From positions 124,001 through 188,000 of the forward strand of contig OX621248.1 of NCBI GenBank assembly GCA_951640165.1: a stretch of 64,000 bases of DNA, given 5' to 3'. Shown here piece after piece: positions 10,838-21,800 of the stretch. This DNA is from Pseudoips prasinana. Its lineage: Eukaryota > Arthropoda > Insecta > Lepidoptera > Nolidae. Made by a program: the position numbers and the translations under genes. Numbering within the stretch: the first letter of the stretch is position 1; the number at the start of each line of letters is the position of its first letter. The notes below the pieces were generated by a model. It did no database searches and had not been told where the DNA came from. It saw only the letters and a program-made list of their open reading frames with translations.

Positions 10838-11904
10838 CAGTATATTCAAACAGTATATTTATACGTCAGAAGCGTTTATATTTATTATTTCTTTGGGGAT
10901 AAAAGTTGATGAATAGAGAATAATAATCTATCAAAGAGCCAGTCACGCGGTCCATAATGATATTTATAAAGGCAGTTGTTTAATCTCGACTTAGTTCGCA
11001 TTATACATTTTAGCACTAGTCGTATAATATTTTTTGCGATAAATGGTCCTCGGAGCTGTTTCTAGGACTTGTGATTCAGACGCTTTTTTTATCTAAATGT
11101 GGATTCTGCTTCACAAAATTACATATCTCCAAGATATACTTACATTACAGGAAGAGTAAGAATTCTCTGTTTTTTAAATTGCAGGCTTACAAGATCGAAG
11201 GGGTTTCCTGAAGGCTTACACGATTCGAAGTCTATCCCAAACATTGGTCACACACAAATTATGTGTAAACGATCTGTGCCCCGCAGTTTTGCCCGCTTTA
11301 AACCTTATAAATTATATTTTTCATGTTACTACAAAGTCTTATCCAAATTCGTTTGTTAGTTTTTCCGTGACAATCATCCATACACTCACAAACTTGTGCA
11401 TTTATAATATTAGTAGGATATTTAAAAAAGTAATGGAGTATCGAGCGCGTGCGTGATATAGTTTCCTTGCAGTGTAACACAGGTGGCTTTATTTCCCACA
11501 ACAGAACGTAGATATTGAGTACCAGTTGTTATTGATATGTAGCTACCAAAATACGTCTAGTTTACCCGTGTTTCTGTTTACGAAAACCGGTGCTTAAAAT
11601 ATATGAACTCCGTTTATACAAGGCGTAGTAAAAATAGATGACATAATTTAATAAGCTTAATTTGGCTATGAAATACATAAATATAGTAAATTGATCTAGA
11701 GGACTAGGACATCAAACAAAAGCTAAGATCGAACAAAGTGTCAATCGGCTGATGCAACAATAAATGGTTTTCTTAAATCTGTTCAGTATTGCGAGTAGAT
11801 AGCGCTCCATTACTTCTCTCCACCATTATATATTATGTTACACTTTGTATAATCTAGAGAGACCAACAATATTCTGGTTCGCAACTCGATTTAAAGTACA
11901 CATA
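10838..11904. other. Non-coding, one diverged Helitron-like piece
   Basis: At ~11270-11425 the strings CTGTGCCCCGCAGTTTTGCC and TTTATAATATTAGTAGGAT mark another old copy of the CTAGT-ended family. The overlapping frames at 11099-11501 are by-products of it. No host exon is apparent. Confidence 0.45.
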
Positions 11905-11980
11905 GACCCCTCGTACATTTGGACCTTATTATTTTATCAATATTTGGATTAACTTTTAGGGTCCAAATGTACGAGGGGTC
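11905..11980. repeat. Tight inverted repeat, 21-base perfect arms
   Basis: GACCCCTCGTACATTTGGACC (first 20 bases at 11905-11924) is answered by its exact reverse complement at 11960-11980, with a 34-base loop. It could fold as a cruciform or hairpin. No element ends are recognisable. Confidence 0.9.
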
Positions 11981-12134
11981 CATGTTTTGGGTTCAAATAT
12001 TAGTCTTTTTGAAAATACGTACACCATATAATACAATTAGTGTAATCGTGCACCACGATTTGCTCGTGAGGGCGCACAGCGCAGCGGTACGTATCGCACA
12101 ACCGCTAACTGCGCGAGCGACAGACGACTTTGGG

Positions 12135-12198
12135 ATGGTGCACTTCCACTGCATTAAATATTTGTTCTTCTTGCTGATCTTGCAAGAGGAACAAAGCA
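12135..12198 (+). CDS. Candidate first coding exon with signal peptide
   Basis: The ATG at 12135 opens 21 codons, MVHFHCIKYLFFLLILQEEQ plus S: a short basic/polar start, a hydrophobic core around residues 8-16, then a polar end. Directly after it, with one base left over (phase 1), is a good donor, A|GTGAGT at 12199. The preceding ~80 bases are GC-rich with CGCA/GCGC motifs, as expected for a promoter or leader. No second exon could be identified before the WDSUB1 gene at 15278, so the product is unknown. The match could be fortuitous. Confidence 0.35.
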
Positions 12199-12430
12199 GT
12201 GAGTGATAATATGCATATTATTAACTAATTTTTAAGTTTGTCGGTATATATATTTATATGCAAGCATACATATAACAATTAAACTACGACTATGTTGGTC
12301 CTGAGTCTATGTAAGTACCTATCTATTTACAAAAACAAGTGGTGCCTGTATGTTATATCAGTTATCTGGTTACCGTAGTACAAGCTCTGCTTAATTTGGG
12401 ATCGGGTGGCAGTGTGTGAATAATTTTGAC

Positions 12431-12634
12431 TGCACGTGTGGCGCAGCGGCTTAGAGAGTCGCCTCGCCGCTTCGTGTCGCGGGTTCGAGTCCCGCGCCGG
12501 ACAGCTGTTTGTGTGACCCATAAATGGTTGTTCTGAGTCTGGATGTAATTAGTGTCCGTCTATATATGTTTGTAAAGTACCCCGCGACACAGGGATTAAT
12601 GGACTAATGCGGGCGCTGTCTTTAAAAAAAAAAA
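12431..12634 (+). mobile_element. tRNA-derived SINE (family S1) with poly-A tail
   Basis: An A-box-like TGTGGCGCAGCGGC and a B-box GGGTTCGAGTCCC at 12481 form a tRNA-like head. A ~130-base body containing GTGTGACCCATAAATGG follows, then poly-A at ~12622-12634. Diverged copies of the same body (GTGTGACCTATAAAT) are at 48095-48260. Confidence 0.85.
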
Positions 12635-12662
12635 TGTCTCAGGATATTATTACACCGGATAT

Positions 12663-12912
12663 TGTCACCGTAGCCTAGTTGGTAGTGCTCCTGCCTACGA
12701 AGCTGGTGGTCCTGGGTTCGAATCCCGGTAAGTGCAAATATTTGTGTGATGAGCACGAATATTTGTTTCTGAGTCATGGATGTTTTCTATGTATTTAAGT
12801 ATTTATCTATCTATATAAGTATGTATATCGTCGCCTGGTACCCATAGTACAAGCTTTGCTTAGTTTGGGGCTAGGATGATCTGTGTGACATTGTCCCCAG
12901 ATATATTATTAT
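12663..12912 (+). mobile_element. tRNA-derived SINE (family S2)
   Basis: Head with GTAGCCTAGTTGGTAG (A box) and GGGTTCGAATCCCGG (B box, ~12715). The body contains CGTCGCCTGGTACCCATAG and GACATTGTCCCCAGATATA. Minus-strand copies lie at 17226-17381 (body only) and 17513-17763 (complete). Confidence 0.85.
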
Positions 12913-13429
12913 TACTATATATACTTACACCCTCTTAGTGATATGACAGCAACACTGTTTTTCTGCAATAATATTTATTTATTGTGATAGTCTTAAGTTA
13001 ACCTATTGTTACACCTACCTACCCTATTTCCCCTTTCCTTCGTCCATCCACTCCATAATTGGTTATCTGGAAGAAATCGCAATAGCGATAGGACCGCCCT
13101 TTGTAGGTACTTAATATGTGTATGTTCATTTTAATTTTCCCTTTACTTATTCACTAGCCATTTAGAAGTGAGCATGGATTAAACTCGCGTTATAGTTAAA
13201 AGCAAATTATTCCCAAGACACAAGTTGACACAACTTATACTTATCCATAGAAGTTTACGGAATGAATGACTAGGTAGGTAGGTGTGTTTTGTAGGAACTG
13301 TACCCATTCTTGAGCTAAAGTGGGGTGGCAGGATTGAAATTCTGAAATATGGTCATATTTACGTAATATAATGCCAATCGAATAACGTCCACTTCTGGAC
13401 AAGTGCCTCCCTAAAATATTCCAGTTCTG

Positions 13430-13625
13430 TCCATTATTTGAAGGGATATGCCATAATCACCACGATTGGTAAACGGGTACCAACCCGTTTACCAATCGTT
13501 GGTGATCGCAGGATGATGGTCATTATACACACAGAGACGCTGCTGCTCGTTCTTGGGGGAAATCCCCTCGGATAACTTCCAACCGGATGTAATGGGGTGG
13601 TGATATTTTTTTTTGGCCGTGAACC
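13430..13625. repeat. Dispersed repeat family R2, copy 1
   Basis: Shares order and sequence with 49835-50040: a GGATATGCCATAATC-type start, ACGGGTTGG/GATCGCAG, a GCTGCTG-CGTTC block and a GCCGTGAACCAC-type end. It is non-coding; the minus-strand frame through it is a by-product. The family is unnamed here. Confidence 0.6.
13456..13506. repeat. Tight inverted repeat inside R2 copy 1
   Basis: ATCACCACGATTGGTAAACG at 13456 is mirrored by the reverse complement ending GGTGAT at 13506, with one single-base indel and a 4-base loop. The R2 relative at 49860-49895 lacks a comparably perfect hairpin. Confidence 0.85.
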
Positions 13626-14809
13626 ACAAAGCAATATTACGTAGATAAAATAAATACCTTATACAAAAATATTGAAGATGCCCAAGTTTGACAAGTTTGA
13701 CAAGTCGGGCTTCGGTGAGCTCAGGACAGCTGGTATCGGCATGTGGGCGTAAATGTGGTCATCGATCTAGTACTACGAAGTATCTCTTAAATAAAATGAG
13801 GTTCTCAAGTCAACTATATGTAATTTTTTATATAATATGTTACAGAGGTTATTGAAGAACTCCCTAAAAATAGGAAAAAGCAGCCGTATAATGTTGCATC
13901 ATTACAATGCCAGCTAACACGGACAGACAGACTAAAGAGATTTTGAGACAGAAACATGTCGATATTATAGTTCATCTTGCATAAAGACAGACTTGTACAG
14001 TGAAGTCGCATTTTTTACAAACAGGACGAACCCGTTCGTGTTTATAAGTCGAGAATTATTTACACTGTCAACGATTTCCATCACTAGAAGATACTGTTGT
14101 AATTAAACTGTAAATATTTAGATTGAAACTGAAAGATATAAAAAAAAAATAGGAAATAAAACAAATGTTTAATCCCTTATAATACTTTTTTTAATAACCC
14201 TTTCTCAACTCTTATCCATCTCAATGTTGTATGTAAGAAATTGCTGATACTGAAAAGGTGGCTCTTTTTTGTCTTCGTCGGTTATCTTGTTTCATATAAG
14301 TAGTCGCTTTGTGATTTCGCTATTTGTTATGTATGTAGGATACAATAAAGGGTATCGTATTGTACGTGATTCATAATGTCCTTGTCCATAATGACACCCC
14401 TTACGTCATATTATTGACTTTCTAGTACTGGCCGTGCCCGCTTGGAATCGATCAAGTGATATTACAATCAAGGCTCTTGTTAGTTAGTTATGATAGCCAT
14501 TATTAGTTATTTTTGCTGCTTTTGTCATTTTCCTCCATTCAGTTCAGTTAGTGGCATTGCGCCGATCGAACCATTCGAGACCGAATTTATTAAATCAAGC
14601 GACGTTTCCAACTTTTCAATCCAGATCACAATATGACTAAACGGTTATAGCATACTGGAAGAAAACTAATTGGTTAACCGAATTCGAGATAACAAATTAA
14701 CAATTAAATGAGCACACGGATACACAATAGTTTTCTTGATCATTTGTTTTCTTGCAGAATTTCAAATTATTTGTATTAATTAAAAACAAATGGCTGCGTA
14801 TTAGAGAGG
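13626..14809. other. Non-coding flank
   Basis: AT-rich with no recognisable domain, SINE head or long inverted repeat. The short minus-strand frame at 13814-14011 shows no features. Confidence 0.4.
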
Positions 14810-15277
14810 AAGTCAAGGTGTGTTAGCGTGTAGCGTGCACGTCCCTAGCGCCGCGCGGCACTCGCGGGGTGACCACGTCAGTCGCCGCACACACCTACGC
14901 AAAATATTATTTGGATATTAAGGATTCAGCATTGGTGATATAAACATGAATAATATTTTTAGATTAATTTTACAATATTAGTGAGTGTTCGCTGGTAGAA
15001 TAAGGAATAAATAAAAAAATACCGAATGTCCGAACATCGCGGAGGGTTCGTCGGGGTCACAGACACGTCGGGGTAATTGACAGTTATTATTCATCGATTA
15101 TTGCCTCATCGTTGACACTTCTGAAGCCGGTGTGGGGCATCGCACCCTAAATAATTATAGTCCAGCCATCACCCTCGTTGTCAATGAACGACTCGGACAC
15201 GTTCATGACTGGAATTTTTTGGCATGTACTCATAACGAAGAACGCTATCATTCAGTAGCGAGCCTGCTAGAGGTAGC
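14810..15277 (+). promoter_or_regulatory. Putative promoter and 5' leader of the WDSUB1-like gene
   Basis: A GC-rich patch at ~14820-14900 (CGCCGCGCGGCACTCGCGGG) and the ~270 bases before the ATG at 15278 rise in GC content above the flank. No canonical TATA box or unambiguous initiator could be assigned. A further non-coding 5' exon cannot be excluded. Confidence 0.4.
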
Positions 15278-15803
15278 ATGGAGGAAACGCAAGAGCCAAC
15301 TTTAGTGCAGACGCTACGCGCTCACCGCAGCGAGGTGACGTGCGCGGACGCGTGGCGCGGCTGGCTCGTGACCGGCGCCGGCGACCGCGCGCTGCGCCTG
15401 TGGCGCTGGCGGCCGCGCGCCGGCTGGGACGAGGCGGCGCGCGCGGGCCAGGCGCACCGCTACGGCGTCACGGCGGCGCGCTGGGCGCCCGGCGGCGTGC
15501 TCGCAGCCTCGGCGGGCGTAGACGGCGTCGTGCGCGTGTGGTGCGGGCGGACGCTGGCGATGCGGCGCGTGCTGGCGGCACCGGGCGCCACGGCAGGGCG
15601 AGCTCTGTGCTGGGCGGGACGCGGCCGGCTGCTGGCGGGCCACGATGACGGCGCTCTCTGCGTGTGGCACGTGCCGCGGGCTACCCTCCTTGCGAGGCTA
15701 CTCGCCCACGAGGGGGCATTGTACGCCATCGCCGCCCCCGCATCTAACGCGTTATTACTCACCGCCTGCACTCATGGCGTCCTCAAAGTTTTCGATCTCC
15801 CAG
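15278..15803 (+). CDS. WDSUB1: WDSUB1-like exon 1: WD40 blades 1-4
   Basis: Starts with ATG and MEETQEPTLVQTLRAHRSEV. Blade signatures are GDRALRLWRW, GVDGVVRVWCG, DDGALCVWHV and THGVLKVFDL. The donor is CCAG|GTATTT at 15804, phase 1. Base composition is extremely GC-rich, which also opens long meaningless frames on both strands. Confidence 0.88.
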
Positions 15804-18800
15804 GTATTTCGCTTTCAATTTTCTTACCGATACGAGAGTTATCATTTTCATGTCGAATCTTTACAGGAATGCGTAAGGCTGCCGAAACGCGTAACAATAA
15901 AACCAGCCTTATAATAATGGAACGAATGATGTTCTCGGCTAACAGAGGTATGTAGGAGCGGGACAGAAGGGAGCACGCCGGCGCCGCTGACGTGGGTGGA
16001 CGGCGCGCACGACCTGGGCGCGCTGTGCGCCGACGCGTCGGAGGACGGCGCGCTGGCGGCCACGGGCGGGCACGACGCGCTGGTGCGCCTGTGGCGCGCG
16101 GGGGAGGTGCGGGGCGGGGCGAGTCGCGGCGGACTGGAGCCGGCGGGCGCGCTGGAGGGGCACGCGGCGGCGGTGACGGCGCTGCGCTGGGGCGGCGCGC
16201 TGCTGGCGTCGGCGTCGCTGGACCGCACGGCGCGCCTGTGGCTGGCGGCCGCGCGCTCGTGCCTGCACGTGCTGCCCGCGCACCCGCGATACCTCACTTG
16301 CATTGCGCTCGCGCACGACTTGCGCTACATGATTACTGGTCAGTCCCCATATTAAATAGCTGCTGGGGATACCAGAGTTTATTGTAATAGGCGGTAAACT
16401 TTGTTTTATTTGTCAAGACGGTTAAGATGGGCCATAAATAATCAATCAAAATTACCCTAAAGCTAACGAGTTATAAGTATTTTTAAAATCATGTTAGATA
16501 AAGAACTCGCCATATTAATCGAAGCTCCAGACTAATAGTAATTTGGCGTGAAAGAGAAAGACCATCCCCACTCGATCCCCATCGAAAACTTAAAATATTA
16601 AAACTTTATCTACCTATTTTAATTTTTGTTCGTATATCCTATTTTAAATATTTTTTCTGTATTGTTGTTAACTGTCTTTTATAAATTCAATATCAGTCCA
16701 ATCCCTTTGGTATTTATTGCAATAATATTCTATCTGTACCCGCTCAGGTTCCAACGACAAGTCCGTCAAGATGTGGTCTTTGAGAGATCTAACGCTGGAC
16801 TCCGAGATAGAGCCGCCGTGTGTAGCACTCGAACACTTTGGCCTGGGGGACTTAGAAGTGAGTGCTCCGTATTAACAAAAAGAAGCTTACATTATTTATT
16901 GCCAAATTACCTTACAAATATGTCGTACCGGCGGTCCCAAACTAGGCCAAGCCCTTATCTTTGGCACCAACACTTAACTTAAATAGGTAGTTGATACTAA
17001 AATACACGTTAATTCCTAGTCGATTTTATTATTTTTACAATTATCGTATAAAATAACGTTTAAAACAGGCAGTTTTATGACTTACTCACTCACTTATCAA
17101 AAACCTAACCCACTCTTAGACCTAGTAACTTGATATTTGGTACCAAGGTAGACTATTATGCATAAGATTTAGTAATCTTATGAATTATAGTCATATTTTA
17201 ATAATAATTTTTAATAATTATATCTAATAATTATATCTGGGGACAATGTCACACAGATCATCCTAGCCCCAAACTAAGCAAAGCTTGTACTATGGGTACC
17301 AGGCGACGATATACATACTTATATAGATAGATAAATACATATATACATAGAAAACATCCATGACTCAGAAACAAATATTCGCAAAACAAATATAACCCAC
17401 TCTTAGACCTAGTAACTTGATATTTGGTACCAAGGTAGACTATTATGCATAAGATTTAGTAATCTTATGAATTATAGTCATATTTTAATAATAATTTTTA
17501 ATAATTATATCTAATAATTATATCTGGGGACAATGTCACACAGATCATCCTAGCCCCAAACTAAGCAAAGCTTGTACTATGGGTACCAGGCGACGATATA
17601 CATACTTATATAGATAGATAAATACATATATACATAGAAAACATCCATGACTCAGAAACAAATATTCGTGCTCATCACACAAATATTTGCACTTACCGGG
17701 ATTCGAACCCAGGACCACCAGCTTCGTAGGCGGGAGCACTACCAACTAGGTTATGGTGACCGTCAAATTATATCATACGCCTAAAAATATGCATCCCACG
17801 ATGAAATATTAATTAGAAAAATATAAACTTTGTAGCTCTAAGATAATGAATATAATGTTTCAGAAATCTTTAAAATGAATTGTATAAATTTAAGTGCGGG
17901 TGGGAATCGAACCCACGACCACGGGGATCCGGCCCATGTGCGTTAACCGCTCCGCCACCGCACCAGGTACTGAACACTTCAAATTTATACAACCCATTCG
18001 TTCGATATTTCTTAACGCATTTTAGTCATAATGAATATAAGACAAACACCCAAGTTTTATTGATACACAAATACATAGTAACACATTAGCGTACCTAAGT
18101 ATTCACAATAAGTCTTAAGAAGATGTGTACCAAGAAGTTGAAGAGGAAAAGTGTTATAAATATACAAGTTTTATCACAAGGTACAGAACTTGTATCTAAC
18201 TAATTACATCAGAAAACAAGTAAACAAATATGACAATAGAATTTGTTATACAAGTGTGCTAAATTGCTTTTTAACCGCATGCTCAATTTTAATGACCGAG
18301 CAACCGAAGGATTCTAAAGATGAATCACGAGCGCAGCGAGCAGAAAGAGAGCATAATTATACCAAAATGGCACCACTTTAGTATAATTTTTTTTTATCTT
18401 ATTTGACAGGGTATTGGGCCTGTGGAGGAGGACGTGTTGCAGGAAGAGGCGGGGATGGATAACGTTGGGGAGGAAGACGAGGGGGGTGGTTCGCGGCGCG
18501 TCTGGCTCCAGCAGATCCACGCTGGAGCTATCAACTGCATTGCTGTTTGCGAAGACCTTGTCGCCACAGCCTCCAGGTACTCCTGACCTATGCTGATGTT
18601 CCCTGTCGAATGCACTGCCACCCTATTCCCGTTTAATCTGTAACTTGTTTAAGTGTTGTAACATCTAGATTTTGATCAAATTTATCGTTCGGGGAGTAAG
18701 TTTTACTTTTATCTGATGAGGGTATCGCGTAAATAGTAACCTTCGCTTGTTAACGTGCTAATATTTGTGTTTACATAAAGGCATTTGCTTATTTTTTGTG

Positions 18801-21800
18801 AATAATTTATTATCAAAACAAAAGAAACTGGAACCTAAGATAGAAACACGCTTATACGGTACTACTTCATACAAAAAGCAAAGTTAATAGAAATCTGTAT
18901 TCCTCGACAGCACGTTTCGCCGAAAACTTTGTTGGTAGATAACATTGTTTGGAGATATCTCGCTCCATAGATGGTCAGATGTTTACGTCTAGTAGTTAAT
19001 AAAAAAATGACGATGTACTTGAGTTCATTGCAGCGACGGCAATGTGCGCGTGTTCCGATGGGAGGAGGATACGCTGAAAGCACTGCACACACTCGAGGCT
19101 TACCAGTACCCAGCCATGGCATGCGACTTTGGTGCGGGCGGCGCGCTGCTGCTTACGGCTGGTCTCGATGGTCGCGCCTGTCTATGGGACGTAGAAGTAT
19201 GATTCCATACATATTTCTAGTTAAATTACCTAAAGGAAGTGATATTTTAATTGATTTATCTTTAATATTTTCAGTCGGGCGTGCAGTTACGTTCCTTGTG
19301 GGTGCCTGGGAATGGAGCGGAGGCAGGAGAGACGGGAGGTGGCGGCGTGAGGGGCGCACGCGTGTCACCGCACCGGCCGCCTCTGTTGCTACTGGCAACG
19401 GACGATGGGCTGGCTCCACTTTGGAGCCTTGCTGCTGCCGACCCGCAACCTGAACAGTAAGCATCAGTGTTTTTGTGCTGGACAAGGAGGGGAAAGTGCT
19501 CACATTATATAATACTAGCTGTGCCCCGCGGTTTTACCCGCGTTAAAATTTATTATAGCCTATACAGGTAGCATACAAGGTTATACAGTAATTGAGTAGC
19601 GAGTGTGCCTAGGGAAAGTAAACAAGTTTTAGTGTGGGAAAATCTGGAGACGATCTTAGAATTTTTTAACAAAAATTAATTTCCTAACACGCGGTATCAG
19701 CATGCGAATGTGATCGTGCCATGACATCGTGCTGGCTATAGCTACCCCCAGATTTATCATACTGTTTGTACGTGCTACGCTATGACACGTACATATCGAG
19801 TTTGATATAGAACTACATGTATGGGCAGTTATGTCAAAAGGCCAAACTGGTTGCGATATTAATCGCGGAGCGAAAGTTAGTTTTATCTAGGTTGAGCGTA
19901 AGGTTAATTTAGTTTTATCTGTTAGCCGATACATGACCGTCTGGAGACTCAGCATATCTACGGGTTTCTGACCAGTCTTTACCATGTACAAGTACCTATA
20001 GCGGTATCATCTGCATAAACTGTAACCTGAGAGTTGACCAAGGATAGTCGACAAAGATCATTGATGTAGATAAGGAACAGGGTAGGCCCAAGAACACTAC
20101 TCTGTGGCACCCCATCGCTGAGAAGTTGTTCCTTACTTGTATATTGACCTAGTTTAAACACCTGATGTCGCCCACCCATCTTTAAAAGCTACCTTATGCC
20201 AATGTCGTTCAACTTTGTCAATAGGATGGGGACCGAGACAGTGTCAAAGGCTTTACAGAGATCCAGAAAAATTTCTAAAGAGCCTTAGAAGCCCTGGAGT
20301 AATCCAGAGTTTATGCGTTTTACTAGATATAATGCAGGTTTTAGTGTTATTGATTACTACTGTAGATAATAAGGTTAATAGGTTTATTAATAAGGTTCAC
20401 TAACTCGTTTGCCACACTATTTGCATCACGTGTGATTGAAAATAGCATCGTGTAATCCATACTTTCAAGATCCTTCACACAGGCATCGATATCTACTTGT
20501 CGGTACTGGGAGTAGCTTTTAGAAACATTAAGTTGTGGGTCGTAAAAAACTAACTAAACGACAAACAACATTTGATGAATCAGGTAGCTTAAGGTATAAA
20601 ATTATATACTCGTATTTACTCTCTTATTTAACTTTGTTCAGTGGCGTAGCTTGTTTAAATGGCTGTCGTAACTTTCATACTTGGCGTTATCCATAGACTT
20701 TGTTTTCTGGAAAATGGCCTAATGATTTGTTTATAATTGTAAAAAATGGATGGATAACACCTACATCCATCAAAATGGTATTAGCAGCGGAATCCTAAAT
20801 GTAATCTGCCGATGTGTATCGTTTGTAGCTTAAAGCAAAGCGCCTACCCCGGATTGGGAGACAGTGCTGGATCGAGAAACGCCGGACTATATTTTTTTAT
20901 TTTCTATTTTAAAGATTAGGTTTACTCTTTGCATTGCGAATAGTTGATATTGTGTCAATTAGTAATACTAAATCGATTTGGTGTACTGGTTTAATTTGAA
21001 TTGTTACGTTATTGAACGAAACGAAATCAATGCGAATATATATAATTAGTTTAATGTTTTTGTAGAAAACGTTATAGTTATTTATTATACAAAATAAACT
21101 ATTTGAATAACTGATTAGTCGATTCATCAAAAATTGGTTCTATTGCATTCACATCTCTATGACCGGGTGTGTGACGAGGGAGTAAAACAATGTTCATACT
21201 TTTAAACTTTAAAATTAAATTCCCTGTTCTAGCATCAAATCCATGAAGCGTAATGTCCTAAAATAATATGAAAATAATTACTGTACAATTATGATCTTGA
21301 TGCATGAGACTTCTTGGTACCAGTTTTGGTCATAATCCTTTATAATTTTGAATTGTATTTGTTGTGTCTCAGTATTTACAGCGGCCACTCGGAGGCGGCG
21401 ACGTGTTGCGCGTGGTCTGGCGACGGGCGCGTGGCGGCGACGGGCGCGGCAAGCGGTGAGCTACGCGTCCTGGCGCCGCCGCCGGCGCCGTGTTTGCTGT
21501 ATCACGATTCGCACGCGCATGATCTAAGTAATCATGCGACACAATTCTTTCTATATTTTAGTCAATAGCAAAGTCTTCGATATTATTCAATAAAAATGTT
21601 TGCTCTACTGATTTCGCATTTAATTTGTAGGTGTACAAAGCTGTGATTTTGCTTCGTCAACTGAAGTCCTAGAACTTCCTGAGGATAGCTACATGCTCGC
21701 AACAGCTGGATGTGACTCACTTGTTAAGCTTTGGATAGTGGAATATAAAGAGGTAGGAAAAAATATGATGAGTAGGGATTGTATCGTTGAATAACAAACA

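Noticed and set aside
12663..12740. tRNA genes at the SINE heads (also 12431, 17690-17763).
   Set aside because: A and B boxes are present but the bodies and tails are SINE, and the cloverleafs are degenerate; not functional tRNA genes.
15314..16387. Long minus-strand and alternative plus-strand open frames over the first WD40 exons (103-151 residues).
   Set aside because: They are Arg/Ala/Pro-rich shadows of very GC-rich coding exons; only the WD40 frame shows repeats and consistent splice phases.
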